NCBI RefSeq assembly: GCF_035825295.1
Contig: NZ_JAYMGI010000002.1
Location: forward strand, 6,005,501 to 6,069,500
Direction of reading: 5' to 3'
Source of the DNA: Actinacidiphila sp. DG2A-62
GTDB lineage: Bacteria; Actinomycetota; Actinomycetes; Streptomycetales; Streptomycetaceae
DNA length: 64,000 nucleotides
Shown: positions 27,240-35,620 of the stretch, one piece after another
Layout: the number at the start of each line of letters is the position of its first letter
Position numbering within the stretch: the stretch's first letter is position 1
Program-made: the position numbers and the translations under genes
Notes under the pieces: model-generated
What the model saw: only the letters and a program-made list of their open reading frames with translations
The model's database searches: none
What the model was told of the DNA's origin: nothing

Positions 27240-28788
27240 CCGCCGGCTCCGGCGGGCTGAAGGCGCCAGAGGCCCCCGAGGCGCCGGGCGCGCCGGCCGC
27301 GTCCGGTGGGGCCGGCGCGGCCGGCGCCGCCGGGGAGTCCAGCACCGCCCGCATCACCTCCCGCGCGATCGGCGCCGCGTTGCCGCCGCCGGAGATGTCG
27401 GCCCGCACCGCCCCGGCGTCCTCGACCACCACGGCCACCGCGACCGCCGCCCGCGCCGCGCCCGGCGGCCTGGCGTAGCTGATGAACCACGCGTACGGCG
27501 TCCCCTCGTTGGCCTCGCCGTGCTGCGCGGTGCCGGTCTTGCCGCCCACCGCCGCGCCGGGGATCGCCGCGTTGCCGCCGGTCCCGTCGGCGACCGCGGC
27601 CTCCATCAGCTCCTGGAGCGCCCCCGCAGTCCGCGCGCTCACCGCCTGCCGCAGCACCTTCGGCCGGGTCGTCGCCACCGTCAGCCCGCTGTGGTCGGTG
27701 ACCCGGTCCACCAGGTAGGGCGTCATCAGCCGGCCGCCGTCGCCGACCGCCGCGGCCACCATCGCCATCTGCAACGGGGTGGCCCGGGTGTCGAACTGGC
27801 CGATCGACGACAGCGCGGTCCGGTCCGCGGACATCGCGGTGTCCACCGTGCTGGCCGCCACCCGCGTCGGGATGCGCAGCCCCGCGTCGTTGAAGCCGAA
27901 GCGCTCGGCCTGCGCGGCCACCGCGCCGGGGCCGAGGTCGGCGCCGAGCTTGGCGAAGACCGTGTTGCACGAGATGCGGAACGCGTCGTAGACGCTCGCG
28001 TCCGCGCAGCCGCCCGACTCGTTGCCCAGCCGCACCGAGGTCCCCGGCAGCGGATACGGGTCGGGGGAGTCGGTCGGCGCGCGCAGGTCGGTGATCCGGC
28101 CGCGCTCCAGCCCCGCCGCCGCGGTCACCACCTTGAAGGTCGAACCCGGCGGGTACGTCTGCCGGATCGCCCGGTCCAGCATCGGCTGGTCCGGGTCCGA
28201 GGTCAGCCGCTGCCACGCCTCGGCGGCCTGCGGCCCGGCCCCGGCCAGCGCCGCCGGGTCGTACGACGGCGAGCTGACCAGCGCCAGGATCCGCCCGGTG
28301 GCCGGGTCGAGGGCGGCCACCGCGCCGCGCCGCCCGGCCAGCCCCGCGTACGCCGCGCGCTGCGCGTCCGGGTCGATCGTGGTGTGCACGTCGCCGCCGC
28401 GCTGCCGGGCCCGGGTCAGCTCGTGCCACAGCGGCTGCGAGGCGAGCCGGCCGTCCGTGCCGGACAGCACGCCGTCCTCGGTGCCCTCCAGCAGCGAGGC
28501 GCCGTAGACCTGCGAGGAGAAGCCGGTCACCGGCGCGTACAGCGGGCCGTCGGTGTACGTGCGGGCGTAGCGCAACTGGCCGCCGGTGGGCCGCGATCCG
28601 GTGATCCGCCGCCCGGCCGCGAAGATGTCGCCGCGCGGGTCGGCGAAACGGGCCACCGCGATCCGCCGGTTGGCCGGGTTGGCGTCGAACTCCCCGGCGC
28701 GCAGCACCTGGACGCGCACCGCGTTGGCCAGCAGCGCGAGCAGCAGGAGCAGGCAGAAGGCGGCGGCGTGCCGGATGCAGCGGTTCAT
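27196..28788 (-). CDS. Class B penicillin-binding protein (PBP2/PbpA-like)
   Basis: Transpeptidase of 530 residues anchored by one N-terminal segment (AAAFCLLLLLALLANAVRVQVL). The active-site motifs are Ser216 in YPPGSTFKVV, FRISCNTVFAK (SxN) and GGKTGTAQHG (KTG). The C-terminus carries about 35 extra Ala/Pro/Gly residues. Its ATG overlaps the stop of the SEDS gene as ATGA, so the polymerase and the transpeptidase are translated together, as in other FtsW/PBP pairs. From memory this pair corresponds to a second, non-essential SEDS/PBP set in streptomycetes rather than to the one beside the PASTA kinase. Confidence 0.93.
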   Translation of the reverse strand: MNRCIRHAAAFCLLLLLALLANAVRVQVLRAGEFDANPANRRIAVARFADPRGDIFAAGRRITGSRPTGGQLRYARTYTDGPLYAPVTGFSSQVYGASLLEGTEDGVLSGTDGRLASQPLWHELTRARQRGGDVHTTIDPDAQRAAYAGLAGRRGAVAALDPATGRILALVSSPSYDPAALAGAGPQAAEAWQRLTSDPDQPMLDRAIRQTYPPGSTFKVVTAAAGLERGRITDLRAPTDSPDPYPLPGTSVRLGNESGGCADASVYDAFRISCNTVFAKLGADLGPGAVAAQAERFGFNDAGLRIPTRVAASTVDTAMSADRTALSSIGQFDTRATPLQMAMVAAAVGDGGRLMTPYLVDRVTDHSGLTVATTRPKVLRQAVSARTAGALQELMEAAVADGTGGNAAIPGAAVGGKTGTAQHGEANEGTPYAWFISYARPPGAARAAVAVAVVVEDAGAVRADISGGGNAAPIAREVMRAVLDSPAAPAAPAPPDAAGAPGASGASGAFSPPEPAVSGPGESRRRSPGP

Positions 28789-30185
28789 CCCGCCCCGCCC
28801 TCCGGGCGGCGGGCCCGGTCGCTGGCGCGGATCAGCACCGCCACGATCAGCCAGTTGGTCACCACCGAGGAGCCGCCCTGGGCCAGGAACGGCATCGCCA
28901 TGCCGGTCAGCGGGATCAGGTCCATCACGCCGCCGGTGATCACGAACACCTGGAGCGCCAGGATCGACGCGAGACCGGTCGCCAGCAGCCGGCCGAACGG
29001 GTCGCGCAGGGACAGCCCGGCCCGGAACCCGCGCTCCACCAGCAGCGCGTAGAGCAGCAGCAGCGCGCACAGCCCGGCCAGCCCCACCTCCTCGCCCGCC
29101 GTGGCCAGCACGAAGTCCGACTTGGCGGCGAAGCCGATGGTGTACGAGTAGCCCTGGCCGAGCCCGGCGCCGAGCACCCCGCCGCCGGCGAAGGAGAACA
29201 GCGACTGGGCCAGCTGGTTGGGACCGAGCCCGGCGTCCACGGTGGCGAACGGGTGCAGCCAGTCCTCCACCCGGGAGTGCACGTGCGGCTCCGCCGCGCC
29301 CACCGCCACCGCGCCGGCCGCCGCCAGCAGCAGCCCGACCGCGATCCACCCGGTGCGGCCGGTCGCCACGTAGAGCATCACCACGAACAGACAGAAGAAC
29401 AGCAGCGAGGTGCCGAGGTCGCGCTCCAGCACCAGCACGCCGACGCTGAGCAGCCAGACCGCGAGCACCGGGCCCAGCACCCGCCCGGTGGGCAGTTGCA
29501 GCCGGCCCAGCCACGGGACCGCGCGCAGCCGGGCGATCCGCCGGCCCGCGTACGCCAGCGCCGCGCGGTTCGCCGACAAATGGCCGGCGAAGAACACCGC
29601 CAGCAGCACCTTCGCGAACTCGCCCGGCTGCAGCGAGAACCCCGCGATGCGCACCCAGATGCGGGCGCCGTTGACCGCCGGGAAGAGGATCGGGACCACC
29701 AGCAGGGCCAGCGCCAGCGTCCCGCACACGTAGGCGTACCGCGCCAGCACCCGGTGGTCGCGCAGCGCCAGGACGGCCAGCGCGAACAGCGCCACGCCCG
29801 TGGCCGACCAGACCAGCTGAGACGGCTCCGCGCGCGGGCCCAGCGACGGCTCCAGGTCCAGCCGGTAGATCAGCACCAGGCCGATCCCGTTGAGCAGCAC
29901 CGCGATCGGCAGCAGCAGCGGGTCGGCGTAGCCCGCCCGGGCCCGCACCGCCAGATGCGCCACCAGCGCGAGGGCGGCGAGCCCGGCGCCGTAGCCGAGC
30001 GTGCCGGGCGGCACCGAACCGCTCCTGGCCAGCCCCACCTCGGCGTAGCCGTACACGCAGACCAGCACCGCGGCGGCGAGCAGCGACAGCTCGACGCCCC
30101 GGCGCCGGCCGGGCCGGGGCGCGGCCGCGGTCGGCGGGGAGGAGCGGGCGGCGCGGTCGCTGGCGTTGCGCTCATGGGCCGTCAC
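28785..30185 (-). CDS. SEDS-family peptidoglycan glycosyltransferase (FtsW/RodA/SpoVE)
   Basis: Integral membrane polymerase of 466 residues with about twelve hydrophobic segments. Conserved SEDS parts are visible: NGARIWVRIAGFSLQPGEFAKVLLAVFFA, VLERDLGTSLLFF (catalytic Asp region), FATVDAGLGPNQLAQSLFSFAGGGVLGAGLGQG and IPLTGMAMPFLAQGGSS. The start is taken as GTG 30183-30185, giving a short hydrophilic N-terminus; an ATG a few bases on is in another frame. It is the first gene of the SEDS-PBP unit and divergent from the pentapeptide gene. Confidence 0.92.
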   Translation of the reverse strand: MTAHERNASDRAARSSPPTAAAPRPGRRRGVELSLLAAAVLVCVYGYAEVGLARSGSVPPGTLGYGAGLAALALVAHLAVRARAGYADPLLLPIAVLLNGIGLVLIYRLDLEPSLGPRAEPSQLVWSATGVALFALAVLALRDHRVLARYAYVCGTLALALLVVPILFPAVNGARIWVRIAGFSLQPGEFAKVLLAVFFAGHLSANRAALAYAGRRIARLRAVPWLGRLQLPTGRVLGPVLAVWLLSVGVLVLERDLGTSLLFFCLFVVMLYVATGRTGWIAVGLLLAAAGAVAVGAAEPHVHSRVEDWLHPFATVDAGLGPNQLAQSLFSFAGGGVLGAGLGQGYSYTIGFAAKSDFVLATAGEEVGLAGLCALLLLYALLVERGFRAGLSLRDPFGRLLATGLASILALQVFVITGGVMDLIPLTGMAMPFLAQGGSSVVTNWLIVAVLIRASDRARRPEGGAG

Positions 30186-30362
30186 GCTAGCAACCTGTGG
30201 GCGATATGTCCGTGAGGCCACCCCCGGCCGCGAGCGTCGGCCCCCGCCCGGCCCCCACCCGGCCCCGACCCGGCCCCCGCCTGGGCCCCGCCTTGGCCCC
30301 GCCCCGGCCGCACCTGGCCCACCGCCCGCCGCCCGTCGGCCGCGCGACGTAGGCTGGCGGCC

Positions 30363-31019
30363 GTGACCGTCGCGGAGGAACTCGCCGACCTGCCGTACGC
30401 CGACCTGCTGCGCCCGCACACCGGCCCGCTGGCCGTCGACGGCGACTACGACACCGTCCACTTCGACCGGCTGTCCTTCGAGGACGGCGAAGCGGCCGGC
30501 GGCTCGCGCTTCCTGGAGTCCGCCGTCACCGACTGCGTCTTCTCCGGCGTCAGCCTGCGCCGCTCGCGGTTCAACGACCTGTGGGCGTACGGCACCCGGC
30601 TGACCGGCGTCTCGCTCGCCGAGACCAACTGGGTGGACTCCGCGCTGGTCGGCTGCTCGCTGGCCGGCGTGGAGGCGTTCGGCGCGGTGCTGCGCCGGGT
30701 GGTGCTGCGCCGCTGCAAGCTCGACTCGGTCAACCTGCGCGGCGCCCAGCTGCACGACGTCGCCTTCGAGGACTGCGTGCTGCGCGACGTCGACCTCGGC
30801 GAGGCCGCGCTGAACGGCGTGACCTTCCCCGGCAGCCGGCTGGAGCGGGTCAAACTCGGCCGCGCCACGCTGAAGAAGGCCGACCTGCGCGGCGCGGTCG
30901 CGGTCGACCTGGCCGACGGCTACGACAGCCTGCGCGGCGCGCTGATCAGCTCCACCCAGCTCCTCGACCTCGCGCCCGCGCTCGCCGCGACCCTCGGCAT
31001 CGTCGTCGAGGACGGCTGA
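30363..31019 (+). CDS. Pentapeptide-repeat protein
   Basis: Protein of 218 residues. The centre is a run of A(N/D)LXX-like pentapeptides (DSVNLRGAQLHDVAFEDCVL, RVKLGRATLKKADLRGAV), forming a right-handed beta-helix. The last part (DSLRGALISSTQLLDLAPALAATLGI) resembles the C-terminus of many streptomycete pentapeptide proteins. The GTG at 30363 is the start. Some relatives protect DNA gyrase, but nothing here shows that role. The C-rich 180 bases upstream have no other gene. Confidence 0.85.
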   Translation: MTVAEELADLPYADLLRPHTGPLAVDGDYDTVHFDRLSFEDGEAAGGSRFLESAVTDCVFSGVSLRRSRFNDLWAYGTRLTGVSLAETNWVDSALVGCSLAGVEAFGAVLRRVVLRRCKLDSVNLRGAQLHDVAFEDCVLRDVDLGEAALNGVTFPGSRLERVKLGRATLKKADLRGAVAVDLADGYDSLRGALISSTQLLDLAPALAATLGIVVEDG

Positions 31020-31152
31020 CCCTCCGCCCTCCGCGTCGTCGCGCGGCAGGCCCGCCCCGACCGACTTTCCGCCCCGACCGACCCTCGGCCCCGACCGACC
31101 CTCCGCGCCGGCCCGATCCGCGCGGAGCCTTTCACCCCTTTGGAGACTTCCC

Positions 31153-31644
31153 GTGAGCACCCTCTACGACATCCCGCTGCGCTCCCTCGACGGCAGCGCC
31201 ACCTCGCTGGCCGACCACCGCGGCAAGGCCGTGCTGGTGGTCAACGTCGCCTCCCGCTGCGGCCTGACCCCGCAGTACGAGGGCCTGGAGCGGCTGCAGA
31301 AGCGCTACGGCGACCGCGGCTTCACCGTCGTCGGCGTCCCGTGCAACCAGTTCGGCGGCCAGGAGCCCGGCACCGCGGAGGAGATCGAGACCTTCTGCTC
31401 GACCACCTACGGCGTCACCTTCCCGATGCTGGAGAAGATCGAGGTGAACGGGCCCGGCCGGCACCCGCTCTACGCCGAGCTGACCGCGGTCGCCGACGCC
31501 GCCGGCGAGGCGGGCGACATCACCTGGAACTTCGAGAAGTTCCTGGTCTCGGCGGACGGCGCCGTGGTGGGCCGGTTCCGGCCGCGCACCGAGCCGGAGT
31601 CGGACGAGGTGACCGCCGCCATCGAGGCGCAGCTGCCGGCCTGA
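31153..31644 (+). CDS. Glutathione peroxidase family protein (thiol peroxidase)
   Basis: Cytoplasmic peroxidase of 163 residues with the thioredoxin fold. The catalytic set is Cys36 in NVASRCGLTP, Gln70 in CNQFGGQEPG and Trp125 in ITWNFEKFLV. Cys is used, not selenocysteine. Actinobacteria lack glutathione, so thioredoxin or mycothiol is the likely reductant. The GTG at 31153 follows TTGGAG. Just upstream, GCCCCGACCGAC-like units are repeated three times (about 31062-31106), with no clear function. Confidence 0.93.
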   Translation: MSTLYDIPLRSLDGSATSLADHRGKAVLVVNVASRCGLTPQYEGLERLQKRYGDRGFTVVGVPCNQFGGQEPGTAEEIETFCSTTYGVTFPMLEKIEVNGPGRHPLYAELTAVADAAGEAGDITWNFEKFLVSADGAVVGRFRPRTEPESDEVTAAIEAQLPA

Positions 31645-31796
31645 TCCGAACCCCCGTCCGGCGCCCGCCGCCGCCCGGTCCTGCCCGGTGTGCCGCCGGC
31701 CGCCGGGACCGGGCGGCCGGCGGTGCGCATGTGACCCGCGTGACCCCGCGTGACCTGCGGTTCGTCCGGCGGAGCCGGGCCCGCTCTACGCCGTAG

Positions 31797-32369
31797 ATGC
31801 GCGAACGCGCCATGGCAGAGACCGGCCGGTCGGTGGACATTGTCGCGGTCACCCGCCGCTGCGAAGCTCTGATTACCGCACCGAGCGAGGAAGGGACAGC
31901 GGCAGTGCAGGAGATCGAGTTCCGTAGCGGACACCTCTGTGTCGACACGGACCCTGCCCTGTGCGTTCCTTGCCAGGAGCGGTTGGATCGGCAACTCGCC
32001 TTGCTTCCCCGGGTATACGGCGAGTTGGAGGTTGCGCTCGTAACGGCGCCGGACTCCGGCGACCGAGTGACCGGCAGTGACCGGCCCGGCATCCCCCTGA
32101 ACGGGCCGGCTGTCGAGGCGCGCGCCGCGATTCGAGGCACTCTCGCCTCCTGGGCCGATCTGATAGTCGAGGGCCGCACCGTCCGTCTCCCCCTGCGGAC
32201 GGTGCCGGCCCTCGCAGCCTTCCTCCGCCGTCACCTCGGCTGGCTGGCCGTGCACCCGGCCGCCGACGACGCGGCGACGGAGATCGACGCACTGCTCCGG
32301 CGGGCCCTCGCAGTCAGCCGGGGCGGCCACGGACGACAGTTCGCGCTGGACCACTGCGGCGCCGCCTGA
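31797..32369 (+). CDS. Hypothetical protein with Cys-X2-Cys motif
   Basis: Protein of 190 residues in a style I recall from Streptomyces accessory regions and phages. It has a short Cys segment (ALCVPCQERLDRQLALLPRVYGELE) and a helical C-terminus with ASWADLIVEGRTVRLPLRTVPALAAFLRRHLGWLAVHP. The usual partner Cys pair upstream is reduced to single residues, so zinc binding is doubtful. Starts at 31797 or the ATG at 31812 are both possible. Base use is less GC-biased in places than in its neighbours. Function unknown. Confidence 0.65.
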   Translation: MRERAMAETGRSVDIVAVTRRCEALITAPSEEGTAAVQEIEFRSGHLCVDTDPALCVPCQERLDRQLALLPRVYGELEVALVTAPDSGDRVTGSDRPGIPLNGPAVEARAAIRGTLASWADLIVEGRTVRLPLRTVPALAAFLRRHLGWLAVHPAADDAATEIDALLRRALAVSRGGHGRQFALDHCGAA

Positions 32370-32514
32370 CCGGCGCGCCGGGCCCGGGCGGACTGCCGCG
32401 CCGACCCCCGGACGCATCCACCCCGCCCCGAGCCCTCCGCCCCCGTCCTCGCGTCCTGGACGCCGCCGTCACAACCGCCCGCACCGCCGAAGGCAACGCA
32501 CGGTCCGTAGAACG

Positions 32515-32548
32515 CCGTACGGCCCGCGAACCATCACGGGCCGTACGG
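32515..32548 (-). terminator. Terminator of the VWFP-repeat gene
   Basis: Perfect 12-bp stem (32515-32526 and 32537-32548) with a 10-nt loop, 45 bases beyond the stop of the repeat-peptide gene. It makes a short transcript that ends before the convergent hypothetical gene. Confidence 0.75.
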
Positions 32549-32592
32549 AGGAGATCGAAGGAACAAGGGACAACAGCCGACCGGCCGGCCTG

Positions 32593-32952
32593 TCAGGCGG
32601 ACACGGAACCGCCACCGGGGAACCACACCGACGGGTCGTCGGCCGCGACGGCCCCGGGGAACCACACGCTCGCCTGCGCGGGAGCGGCGCTCTGGGGGAA
32701 CCACACATCGGCCTGCTGGGCGGTGGTGGAATCGCCGCCGGGGAACCACACGCCGGGCTGGTCGGCAGCGACGTTCCCAGGGAACCACACGGCGGGCGCG
32801 GCCGACTCGGCCGCGGCGGACGTGGTGGCGGAGGCCGGCGCCGACGCGTGACCGTCGGCGGCGACCGCTGCGGTGGTTCCGGCTGCCGATGACAGGATCA
32901 GAACCAGCGCGGCGACTGCGGACATGTGAGTCGTGTGCCGGATACGCGACAT
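32593..32952 (-). CDS. Secreted VWFP-repeat protein, candidate multicopy peptide precursor
   Basis: Small exported protein of 119 residues that I do not recognise. The ATG at 32952 follows AAGGA. A Sec signal peptide (core SAVAALVLILSSAAGTTAAVA) ends near residues 31-32. An Ala/Ser-rich spacer follows to residue 54, and the rest is five tandem units starting VWFP at residues 55, 68, 83, 96 and 109. The fifth residue is Gly four times and Gln once. Period is 13, 15, 13 and 13 residues, and the joining segments are acidic or polar (NVAADQPG, AVAADDPS). At DNA level GTGTGGTTCCC is identical in all five copies. There is no Cys. A LuxR-type regulator gene lies upstream on the same strand and a 24-bp near-palindrome stands between. 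The design resembles multicopy peptide-pheromone precursors, but processing and activity are inference. Confidence 0.8.
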   Translation of the reverse strand: MSRIRHTTHMSAVAALVLILSSAAGTTAAVAADGHASAPASATTSAAAESAAPAVWFPGNVAADQPGVWFPGGDSTTAQQADVWFPQSAAPAQASVWFPGAVAADDPSVWFPGGGSVSA

Positions 32953-33066
32953 CGAAATCCTTAGTGGGACTGAGAAGGGGTAGTGCGCTCGCGAGGGCAT
33001 GCAGCCACACTTAACTCCGCCAATGGTGGCAAAATCAGACAGTAGAAGACCAGGCTCCGCTTGTGC

Positions 33067-33090
33067 GCATCCACGCCATGGCGTGTATGC
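33067..33090. promoter_or_regulatory. 24-bp near-palindrome upstream of the VWFP-repeat gene
   Basis: The core CACGCCATGGCGTG (33072-33085) is a perfect 14-bp palindrome. Outer arms GCAT (33067-33070) and ATGC (33087-33090) extend it, with a single mismatched pair. It starts six bases after the regulator stop and lies 115-138 bases before the peptide ATG. A TACTGT (-10-like, 33044-33039 on the minus strand) without a good -35 lies downstream, which suits activation from this site. Confidence 0.6.
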
Positions 33091-33095
33091 GAACG

Positions 33096-34103
33096 TCAAA
33101 TCAAGCCATGGGCCGAAGCCAGTACGCCTGCCTGGAAGCGGCTTTCCGCCTGGAGATACCTCATGATCTCCGACACCAACCGACTCACAGTGCGCAGTGA
33201 TACCCCTAGTTTGCGCGCGATCCGCTCGTCTGTCAGCCCGTTCGCGAGAAGTCGCATCGTCGTGCGGTGCTGCTCGGTCAGTTCGCCGTCGAGGTCGAAG
33301 CTCCCCGCCGACTTGGCCGAGTAGGGCACCGAGCGCAGCCAGCAGTCCTCGTACAGGGCGACGTAGGAGCGGACCAGGGCCGGTCCGCGGACCACCACGG
33401 CGGCGCCCGCCGGGTCCTCCGGATTGGCCAGCACCAGGGCGCTGTGCGAGTCGGCGATCAGCAGATCGAAAGGCACGTGGGACGCCAGTCTGACTTCCAC
33501 GCCCGTGGTCGCCAGGTCGGAGAGATATTTACGCTGCCGTGGTGCGGAATTAATGCTCTGGCTGTAAATGGACCGTACCCGGATTCCGCGGTCGATGAGC
33601 CTTTTGTCTTCTTCCAGGGCGCCCGAGAGAATTTCGCTGGGCGGCAGCGGACCGGGATGCATCGAACCGATCGACTCGGTCACGGTGGCGTCGAAATCCT
33701 GCACGAACTGCCGCCGCCGGTCGTCCTGCGTGATGAGTTCCACCTCGATCTCGGCGGTCTCGCGCAGCACGGCGGGGCGGTAGCGGTCCATCAGCGACTC
33801 GGCCGCCTCCACGATCGCGGCCAGCTCGTCGCGCTGGGCCCGCAGCGCCTCGCGCTGCCGGGCGAGCAGCCCGATCAGCGCGGTGTCCGGCTCCACCGGG
33901 GTGACTTCCTCGGGCAGCCGGCCCGAGCGTATCAGTCCCAGCTCCTCCAGCTCGGCCCAGCCCGCCGCGGCCTCGGCCTCGGTCAGGCCCAGTCCGGCGA
34001 CCGCCTTGTCCGGCGCCGTGGAGCCGCTGGCACGCAGCGCCTGGTAGAGCGCGAGCCCGGCATCCGCCGCGTCCGCCCCACCACTTCGCACAACACTGGC
34101 CAC
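33096..34103 (-). CDS. LuxR-type regulator with N-terminal winged-helix-like domain
   Basis: Regulator of 335 residues. The N-terminal 60 residues (ALYQALRASGSTAPDKAVAGLGLTEAEAAAGWAELEELGLI) look like a TrmB-type winged helix. A coiled segment and a middle domain (residues about 130-260, with IRVRSIYSQSINS and GVEVRLASHVPFDLLIADSHSALV) follow. The C-terminus is a LuxR HTH: LTEQHRTTMRLLANGLTDERIARKLGVSLRTVSRLVSEIMRYL. There is no receiver or PAS domain. The GTG start has GGGGGAAG upstream. This architecture is common in streptomycetes and several are pathway regulators. Here the next gene on the strand is the VWFP-repeat precursor, so a peptide-responsive role is proposed as inference. Confidence 0.88.
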   Translation of the reverse strand: MASVVRSGGADAADAGLALYQALRASGSTAPDKAVAGLGLTEAEAAAGWAELEELGLIRSGRLPEEVTPVEPDTALIGLLARQREALRAQRDELAAIVEAAESLMDRYRPAVLRETAEIEVELITQDDRRRQFVQDFDATVTESIGSMHPGPLPPSEILSGALEEDKRLIDRGIRVRSIYSQSINSAPRQRKYLSDLATTGVEVRLASHVPFDLLIADSHSALVLANPEDPAGAAVVVRGPALVRSYVALYEDCWLRSVPYSAKSAGSFDLDGELTEQHRTTMRLLANGLTDERIARKLGVSLRTVSRLVSEIMRYLQAESRFQAGVLASAHGLI

Positions 34104-34406
34104 GGCTTCCCCCTTTCGTCACCGCTCGCGGACCCCGATCCGTGGTGCGGTTCCGCGACCGCCCCGAAACGACTTTAGCAACGGTTCTGGCGGCTGCCAG
34201 CAGTCGAGTCGGCGCCTGTCCCCAATAGGAGGGCGCGTTCAGGACACCGGGTGTCCGAAGACACCAAAGTGCCGATACGGTCATTGCGGTTTCCAGGCCC
34301 AGGACGCCGCATTCCCTCGCTCCCAGGACCATAATCGATCATCGGCGCCGGAGAAGCCAGCGTCAGGACCTACGGGGAGCGGACCACGGACGAGAAGGAG
34401 CGACCG
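34104..34406. promoter_or_regulatory. Divergent intergenic region with 15-bp palindrome
   Basis: No gene is seen here. GGACACC-G-GGTGTCC (34242-34256) is a perfect palindrome about midway between the start of the LuxR-type gene and that of the oxidoreductase. It differs from the palindrome at 33067-33090, so another protein may bind it. Base composition is lower in GC than in the flanking genes, as expected of a promoter region. Confidence 0.5.
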
Positions 34407-35523
34407 GTGGCGCGGCGCCAAACCGCGCACGCGCCCGCGCGGGCGCCGCTGCCGGTGGTGCTGGTGGGAGCGGGCAAGGTCGCGCACGCCGCCCACCTGC
34501 GGGAGATCCGCGACCTGCCGGACGCGCTGCGACTGGCCGCGGTGGTGGAACACGACCCCGACCGCCTCGCCGCCGTGCGGGCCGGCTTCCCCGCGGCCGC
34601 GGTCTGCGCGGACCTGGCCGAGGCGGTGCGCGCCGGCGCGCGCGCCGCCCTGGTGTGCACGCCGTGGTGGACGCACGCTTCGGTGCTGGCCGCGTGCCTG
34701 GACCTCGGGCTGCCGGTGCTGTGCGAGAAGCCGGTCTCCCTCGACCTGGCCGAGATCGACGCGCTGATCGCCGCGGAGCGCGCGGCGGGCGTCCCGGTCG
34801 CGGCCGGCGACATGAAGCGGCACGACCCGGTCGTCGCCCTCTTCGTCGCGCACTGCCGGGAGCACCTGGACCGGGCCCGCCGGCTCGCCGTCGACATCCA
34901 CGACCCGAACGCGCCGCACCAGGTGGCGCACCTGCTGCCGTACCAGCCGCCGCCGTTCGGCCCGCAGCCGCCGGCCGCGCGGCGGGCGCTGGCCGCGGCG
35001 CTGGGCCCGCAGGTCGGTCCCGGACAGCGCGAGGCGTACGCGCGCGGGCTCGGCGGCTCGCTGATCCACCAGGTCAACATCGTGCACGCGGCGCTGGCCG
35101 GCAGCGGCCTGGCGCTGGCCTGGCCTGCTGCACGCCGACAGGTGGGCCGGCGGCGACTCGGTCAGCTGCCGCTGGCGGCCCGACGACGCCTTCGTGGTGG
35201 ACCTCGGCCACGCCCGGCTGCCGGCCCACCGGCGCTACCGCGAGGTGCTGGAGCTGACCGCGGCCGACTCGGTGGCCACCCTGACGCTGCCCTCGCCGTA
35301 CGCCAGGGACGAGGCGGCGACGCTGACGGTGGAGACGTGGGACGCGGGCAGCGGCCTGGGCGCCCGCACGGTCCGCACCGCCGAGCCGGGGCACACCGGC
35401 TTCCGCCGCCAACTGCTGGCGTGGTCGCGCGCGCTGACCGGCGGCGGGCCGCCGCTGCCGGGCCTTGACGAGGTGCGCGCCGACGCGGCGGCCGTGCGCG
35501 AGGCGGCGCTGGCACTGGTCTGA
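34407..35523 (+). pseudogene. Gfo/Idh/MocA-family oxidoreductase, frameshifted
   Basis: NAD(P)-dependent sugar or inositol dehydrogenase-like protein of about 370 residues. The N-terminal frame starts with GTG 34407 after GGAG and gives the Rossmann part PVVLVGAGKVAHAAHLREI, then VCTPWWTHASVL and the family hallmark PVLCEKPVSLDLAEID, with AGDMKRHDP following. After about 35120 the homology continues in another frame: LLHADRWAGGDSV, DDAFVVDLGHARLPAHRRYREVLELT. The switch needs removal of one base or insertion of two within the repeated CTGGC stretch 35110-35125. The substrate is not evident. Confidence 0.8.
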
Positions 35524-35620
35524 GGCGGGGCGCGCGGACACGGCGGCAGCGGTGTGCGTGCCCGCGCGTACCCGGGGTAGCCGACCAGGCAGCAGAGCAG
35601 CGACTGCGGAGGTGAACGCC

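Noticed and set aside
30186..30362. C-rich repeats before the pentapeptide gene as a structured RNA or riboswitch
   Set aside because: The sequence is simple (GGCCCC runs) without pairing that matches a known riboswitch.
32617..32790. Five GGGAACCACAC repeats considered as a CRISPR-like array
   Set aside because: The repeats are 11 bases, in frame with a signal-peptide protein and encode VWFP; spacing of 39-45 bases reflects 13-15 codons.
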